From Lentilactobacillus hilgardii DSM 20176 = ATCC 8290 (GTDB taxonomy: Bacteria; Bacillota; Bacilli; Lactobacillales; Lactobacillaceae), in assembly GCF_000159315.1 (NCBI RefSeq), contig NZ_GG669994.1, positions 175,656 to 213,773 of the forward strand: a stretch of DNA of 38,118 nucleotides, written 5' to 3'. Both the position numbers and the translations under genes were made by a program. Below are positions 34,507 to 38,118 of the stretch, in pieces. The stretch's first letter is position 1; every line of letters starts with the position of its first letter. A model generated the notes under the pieces. The model did no database searches. It was not told the DNA's origin and saw only the letters and a program-made list of their open reading frames with translations.

Positions 34507-36546
34507 ATGTCAAACGATTACTTTTTAAGAACCGAAGTGTTACCTTATGAATTACCCGCTCTTTTTTCAAACAACTTTCTTTGTAAACTTCATGAACTAT
34601 CAGAATCAAAAATTAAGTCTGATTTTCATGTAACTCAAGGGAGGAAAAAGTTAAAAAATAAGGCTTTCTTTGGAGCATCTATTTTAAGGGGAGTTAACTA
34701 TACTAAACCGTTAGATTTTATTGGTACCAATGCAAACAAGAAGAGACGGACACTCAGTTTACTTCATCCATATGGTCAAATACTCACCATGTTATATACA
34801 TTGAGATTTCAGGATTACATTGTAGATACAGCCAAAAGATCTAGTTTTAGTATTCGATCACCTCGGAAAAGGAATTCTAATGAAATAAATTCGAATGATA
34901 CAAAAATTAAAAATTGGCAAAGAATTTATGAATCTATTAATTTATCGAGTACTAATCAAGTAACCTCAGAAGAGGATAAGGTTTTATTTAATCACTTTTT
35001 CTCTTATTTTAGAACTGATAATTATTCTTCAATGGCAAGTTCAACTTTCGTAAAACAAATTCAAAACCAATTTCAATATGTACTAAAAACGGATGTTCAA
35101 AATTTTTTTCCTAGTATCTATACTCATTCTTTAGCGTGGGCTTTATATGGTAGTAAGAGTGTCGGTAAAGAACAAAAGGGGGATAAAAACTCGTTTCCAA
35201 ATCTGACCGACTATGTTCTCCACAATATAAATTTTGATGAAACTAACGGGATAATTGTTGGCCTTGAGTTTTCTAGGATAATTGCTGAATTATTAATGTC
35301 GGTTGTTGATAACAAAGTTGAAGTAAAGATTTACAAAAAGTATCGTTATCGATTTCGTGTTAATTATTTTATTATTCGGTTTGTGGATGACATTTTTATA
35401 TTCAGTAATTCGCTAGAAGCAAATAGGAATATCTTTTTAATAATGAAAGACGTTCTTGATGAATTTAATTTGAAGGTAAACGATAAAAAACTATCTATTT
35501 TTGAAGATTCTGCTACAGTTTTTACTAGTTGTATTGACGAAATCAAACAACTATTTGAATTATTTAAGGTACAAAAAAGGGAACTCACTTTATTTAGCGT
35601 TTTAAAAGGTAAAGACGCTTTGGATTCTGATCCAAATACTGGTAAACGAGGTAGATTGATAGATTGGAAAAACTTATTTAATGGCATTCACCAGATCGCA
35701 TCAAAGAATTCGCAAGATTTAGGAAAAATCACTCATTACTCATTAAGCTCTATAAATAGCATCTTAAATTTCGTACCCGATTTATCAATAAAGGAACGGA
35801 AGGTATACGTAGTAATAATTGAGGGTTTATCTGGATTGTTGAAGAATAGCTGTACATATACTGCTATTCAGCATTATATTCTTAATATTTCAAAATTAAT
35901 TCATAATCTTGAAAGTAGTAAAAATAGTTTGGAAATGCAATCTGAACTAATGAAATCACAACAGATTTCATATGATTTAGATATGGAATTAATTTTTAAG
36001 TCACAATGTAGAATTTTAGATAACAATTGGTTTAGCGTAGACGAAGGATATGAATTAATTAACTTTATGAAGTACTATCAAAAATTATCTTGGATGATAC
36101 CTTCAAGAATCTTAATTAACCTTTTACATCTAGATGATTCTCATAATTTCTATTTTATCAATGCTAGCATAGCCTATTATATTTTGGATAATAAAACTAA
36201 TGAAGTTCAACGTGCTTATAGAACTGTCTATAAGGTCTTATTTAGAAGAATAAGGCTTTATATCCAAAAAAACATTGATAATGGAATTGATCCATTACTT
36301 GATGGTAATTTCTTCTACGTTTTAAATGATTTTCTCAAATACCCCGGAATATTAAAAACAGATAAGGAATGGTTAAGCAAAGTTTATAACAATTTAAAGG
36401 GTAAATCTAAAAGTAGTGATCTAGATAAAATTACCTCTGATTCTTATTTTCAGTGGAATGGGTCTTTTGATACATTTTTAAAAAATGTAATCAAGAAAAA
36501 GGTTGTTCACCAATTAAATATTACTGATCTTAACGTTAGCTTTTAA
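34507..36546 (+). CDS. Long reverse transcriptase, Drt3b (UG8)-like component of a DRT3-type defence system
   Basis: The 679-residue protein follows AAAGAGG. An N-terminal block (RTLSLLHPYGQILTMLYTLRFQDYIVD, about 81-107) precedes the RT core. Motif A is LKTDVQNFFPSI (Asp196), and motif B is of the Abi/UG type, GIIVGLEFSRIIAELL (248-263), lacking the usual QG. Motif C is IIRFVDDIFIF (FVDD 292-295), and LKVNDKKLSIF is motif D. Residues about 345-679 are Leu/Ile-rich and helical without a recognisable enzyme domain, as in Abi/UG RTs with alpha-helical repeat tails. The length and motif style match the larger RT of DRT3; the partner is the divergent 394-residue RT. Base use is AT-rich, like the partner and unlike the flanks, suggesting transfer of the whole island. 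Confidence 0.88.
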   Translation: MSNDYFLRTEVLPYELPALFSNNFLCKLHELSESKIKSDFHVTQGRKKLKNKAFFGASILRGVNYTKPLDFIGTNANKKRRTLSLLHPYGQILTMLYTLRFQDYIVDTAKRSSFSIRSPRKRNSNEINSNDTKIKNWQRIYESINLSSTNQVTSEEDKVLFNHFFSYFRTDNYSSMASSTFVKQIQNQFQYVLKTDVQNFFPSIYTHSLAWALYGSKSVGKEQKGDKNSFPNLTDYVLHNINFDETNGIIVGLEFSRIIAELLMSVVDNKVEVKIYKKYRYRFRVNYFIIRFVDDIFIFSNSLEANRNIFLIMKDVLDEFNLKVNDKKLSIFEDSATVFTSCIDEIKQLFELFKVQKRELTLFSVLKGKDALDSDPNTGKRGRLIDWKNLFNGIHQIASKNSQDLGKITHYSLSSINSILNFVPDLSIKERKVYVVIIEGLSGLLKNSCTYTAIQHYILNISKLIHNLESSKNSLEMQSELMKSQQISYDLDMELIFKSQCRILDNNWFSVDEGYELINFMKYYQKLSWMIPSRILINLLHLDDSHNFYFINASIAYYILDNKTNEVQRAYRTVYKVLFRRIRLYIQKNIDNGIDPLLDGNFFYVLNDFLKYPGILKTDKEWLSKVYNNLKGKSKSSDLDKITSDSYFQWNGSFDTFLKNVIKKKVVHQLNITDLNVSF

Positions 36547-36752
36547 ATGCGTTGGATGTGTTTTGCTAACATCGACATAAAACGGTCTTTGCCCGCAAGT
36601 TGGTATTAGATTCTTAAAACGTTTTTAATAAAAGTAAAATACGGCCAAACATCACTGGATATATATCTTTTTTGCAATTTAATTAATAAATTAAAAGTCA
36701 ATCCTAATATAACAAGATTTTCCAAGTCGTTTCAGTTTCTGAACCTCCATGA
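36547..36752. other. AT-rich intergenic DNA after the long RT
   Basis: No open frame, clear terminator or ncRNA-like structure stands out apart from a short TTAAAACGTTTTTAA palindrome near 36615. This is probably the right-hand edge of the RT island. Confidence 0.4.
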
Positions 36753-36875
36753 TGGTTCTTTAAAAATTTGTGGTGTTATGTTGTCGCGTTTGTTTGCGGT
36801 GCGTACACATTTGTTTGGTTAGCATTCTTATTGGTTGATGCAATTTTATATTTGATTAAAAAGTTACATATCTAA
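36753..36875 (+). pseudogene. Possible remnant of a small membrane protein gene
   Basis: The frame reads WFFKNLWCYVVAFVCGAYTF, then VWLAFLLVDAILYLIKKLHI and a TAA. That is a convincing one- or two-helix membrane protein with a basic end. No start codon with a ribosome site precedes it. An ATG at 36749 is one base out of frame, as if an indel had separated it, and a TTG at 36768 is the only in-frame alternative. It resembles in type the microprotein at 30234-30404. Confidence 0.4.
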
Positions 36876-36943
36876 GTGTTGTTTATCCATACATTTAATT
36901 GTTGTGCTATCTTTAAATCGATAGTAAGAGGAGGGATTAGGTT

Positions 36944-37873
36944 TTGGACAATAAGAAAATGTTTGATCGTGAAAAATCGTTTCGCTACAACGGTGGCAGT
37001 AATTTTAAATTAAGCAAGAAGCCAACCGCTGCAATCGACGAAAATTTGAGTAAAACGGATATTAAGGCTCGAATTGACAGCAATATCCTGACGTTGCAGG
37101 ATCTGCAGGGGAAACTTTACGCGCAAAACCGGTTTGGTATTTTAATTATTTTTCAAGGAATGGATGGTTCTGGTAAGGATAGCATGATTCGCCATATTTT
37201 AAGCGGGGTTAATCCGCAGGGATGTGAAGTCACCAGTTTTAAGGTGCCGACTTCGATTGAGTTGAACCATGACTATCTGTGGCGGGTTCATCGTCATATG
37301 CCGTCACGTGGCATTATTGGTATCTTTAACCGTTCTTATTATGAAGATGTTTTGGTTAGCAAAGTTCACCCACAATTGATTTTGAACGCTCATATTGGCG
37401 GTGTGACAAAATTAAAGCAGGTTGATGATGATTTCTTTGAGGGTCGATACCAGGATATTAATTTCTTGGAAGACTATATGACTCGCAATGGCTTCATGGT
37501 CTTAAAATTCTTCCTTCATATGTCAAAAGACGAACAAAAAAATCGTTTTAGAAGACGCATTGAGATGCCGGATCACAACTGGAAATTCTCAGCTGCCGAC
37601 ATTAAGGAACGCCAATATTGGGATGACTATGTAGACGCGTACGAAACCGCTTTGAAGAAGACGGCTACAAAGCAGAATCCATGGTATGTGATTCCGTCTG
37701 ATGATAAATGGTATTCGCGTTTATGTGTTTCGGACATTATTGATCACAGAATGAAAGAATTACCACTTAAGTACCCGGATTTGGATGCGGCAAGTAAGGA
37801 ACAGTTGGAAAGCGCGTTGGATGAGTTGGAAAAGAATTATCCCGGGTTGGCGGAGCACGTTTCGGCTCGGTGA
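36944..37873 (+). CDS. PPK2-family polyphosphate kinase/phosphotransferase
   Basis: The 309-residue enzyme has the P-loop GMDGSGKDS (residues 72-80), lid and core motifs HRHMPSRGIIGIFNRSYYEDVL, and the FLHMSKDEQKNRFRRRI and HNWKFSAADIKERQYWDDY segments typical of PPK2. It moves phosphate between polyphosphate and nucleotides; the class (ADP- or AMP-using) cannot be told from this reading alone. The start is a TTG behind GAGGAGGG. It forms the right flank of the RT island. Confidence 0.93.
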   Translation: MDNKKMFDREKSFRYNGGSNFKLSKKPTAAIDENLSKTDIKARIDSNILTLQDLQGKLYAQNRFGILIIFQGMDGSGKDSMIRHILSGVNPQGCEVTSFKVPTSIELNHDYLWRVHRHMPSRGIIGIFNRSYYEDVLVSKVHPQLILNAHIGGVTKLKQVDDDFFEGRYQDINFLEDYMTRNGFMVLKFFLHMSKDEQKNRFRRRIEMPDHNWKFSAADIKERQYWDDYVDAYETALKKTATKQNPWYVIPSDDKWYSRLCVSDIIDHRMKELPLKYPDLDAASKEQLESALDELEKNYPGLAEHVSAR

Positions 37874-37914
37874 CAGTTTTGACCAAGTATGCTGTTCTTT
37901 AGCATAGTTGATAT

Positions 37915-37932
37915 ATGGCCGGAGCCATTTTT
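37915..37932 (+). terminator. Weak terminator after ppk2
   Basis: ATGGC-CGGA-GCCAT followed by TTTTT lies 42 bases past the stop, preceded by a TATGCT / AGCATA hairpin (37888-37906). Confidence 0.5.
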
Positions 37933-38038
37933 CGGGCTACGTTTCAGCTCACTAATGGAACGAGAAAAAGATGGATTGAAGTCAATATTTGAGACAGGTT
38001 TTAAGAGACATTCAGAACCGCGTTTACCTTCCACAGCT

Positions 38039-38074
38039 CAAATAAATCATTAATCGCGATTAATAACTTATTTG
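38039..38074. repeat. 36-bp imperfect palindrome at the right edge
   Basis: The centre ATTAATCGCGATTAAT is a perfect 16-base palindrome. Flanking CAAATAA / TTATTTG arms extend it to 36 bases with two mismatches per side. The lack of loop and T-tract suggests a protein-binding site more than a terminator. No gene is visible in 37933-38118. Confidence 0.55.
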
Positions 38075-38118
38075 AACCCTGGAAAGCATTAAATCAGGCG
38101 GCCATTTGGCTCGTAAGG

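Noticed and set aside
37957-38055. 32-codon frame after ppk2
   Set aside because: No ribosome site or promoter precedes it, the composition is not convincing, and the frame ends inside the palindrome.

Overview
The window looks like chromosomal DNA of a low-GC Gram-positive bacterium of the family Lactobacillaceae. The signs are an LPQTG sortase-anchored adhesin, a ClpL chaperone behind a CIRCE element, a T-box leader, KtrAB potassium uptake, PepO, strong AAGGAGG-type ribosome binding sites and many TTG starts. I cannot name the species. A Lentilactobacillus/Secundilactobacillus/Levilactobacillus-type organism would fit, but that is inference.

Layout. 1-6934: the 3' part of a very large repetitive surface adhesin, broken by one frameshift and one in-frame TGA. 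7046-9381: a T-box-controlled PanE-family 2-hydroxyacid/ketopantoate reductase, then a frameshifted fructosamine kinase. 9444-18346: a secreted serine hydrolase, a cold-shock protein, ClpL with promoter, leader hairpin and CIRCE, OsmC, a flavodoxin-fold oxidoreductase coupled to a 59-residue protein, two convergent paralogous secreted proteins and ThiD. 18430-22912: a 40-residue basic protein with its own promoter and terminator, a YoaK-type membrane protein, KtrA/KtrB and a cytosine-deaminase-like amidohydrolase. 23048-32643: housekeeping genes (RNase HI, UPF0316, VOC, beta-phosphoglucomutase-like, DUF488, 3-methyladenine glycosylase, PgpA, Map, PepO) with two arrays of a structured repeat family. 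33055-36546: an AT-rich island with two divergently transcribed reverse transcriptases. 36944-37873: a PPK2-type polyphosphate kinase.

The main system is the RT pair. A 394-residue RT with a YVDD active site and group-II-like motif B stands back to back with a 679-residue RT that has FVDD, an Abi/UG-type motif B (GLEFSRIIAE) and a long helical C-terminus. A short plus a long RT matches the composition of defence-associated reverse transcriptase type 3 (DRT3: UG3 + UG8 + ncRNA). The pair sits between pepO and ppk2 as an AT-rich insertion. An ACACACA tract and hairpins lie in the non-coding DNA 3' of the short RT, and a structured leader precedes it. Either could be the ncRNA.

The second notable observation is the repeat family at 23048-23454 and 27998-28298. 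Units of about 122-124 bp fold into long nested hairpins whose arms differ in sequence between copies while pairing is kept. Each array begins exactly at, and supplies, the stop codon of the minus-strand gene before it.

Other points: the beta-phosphoglucomutase-like protein has Asn where the second motif-I Asp should be; the CIRCE palindrome is followed by a T-tract, so it could also terminate osmC; and an inverted repeat overlaps the -10 box of the deaminase gene.
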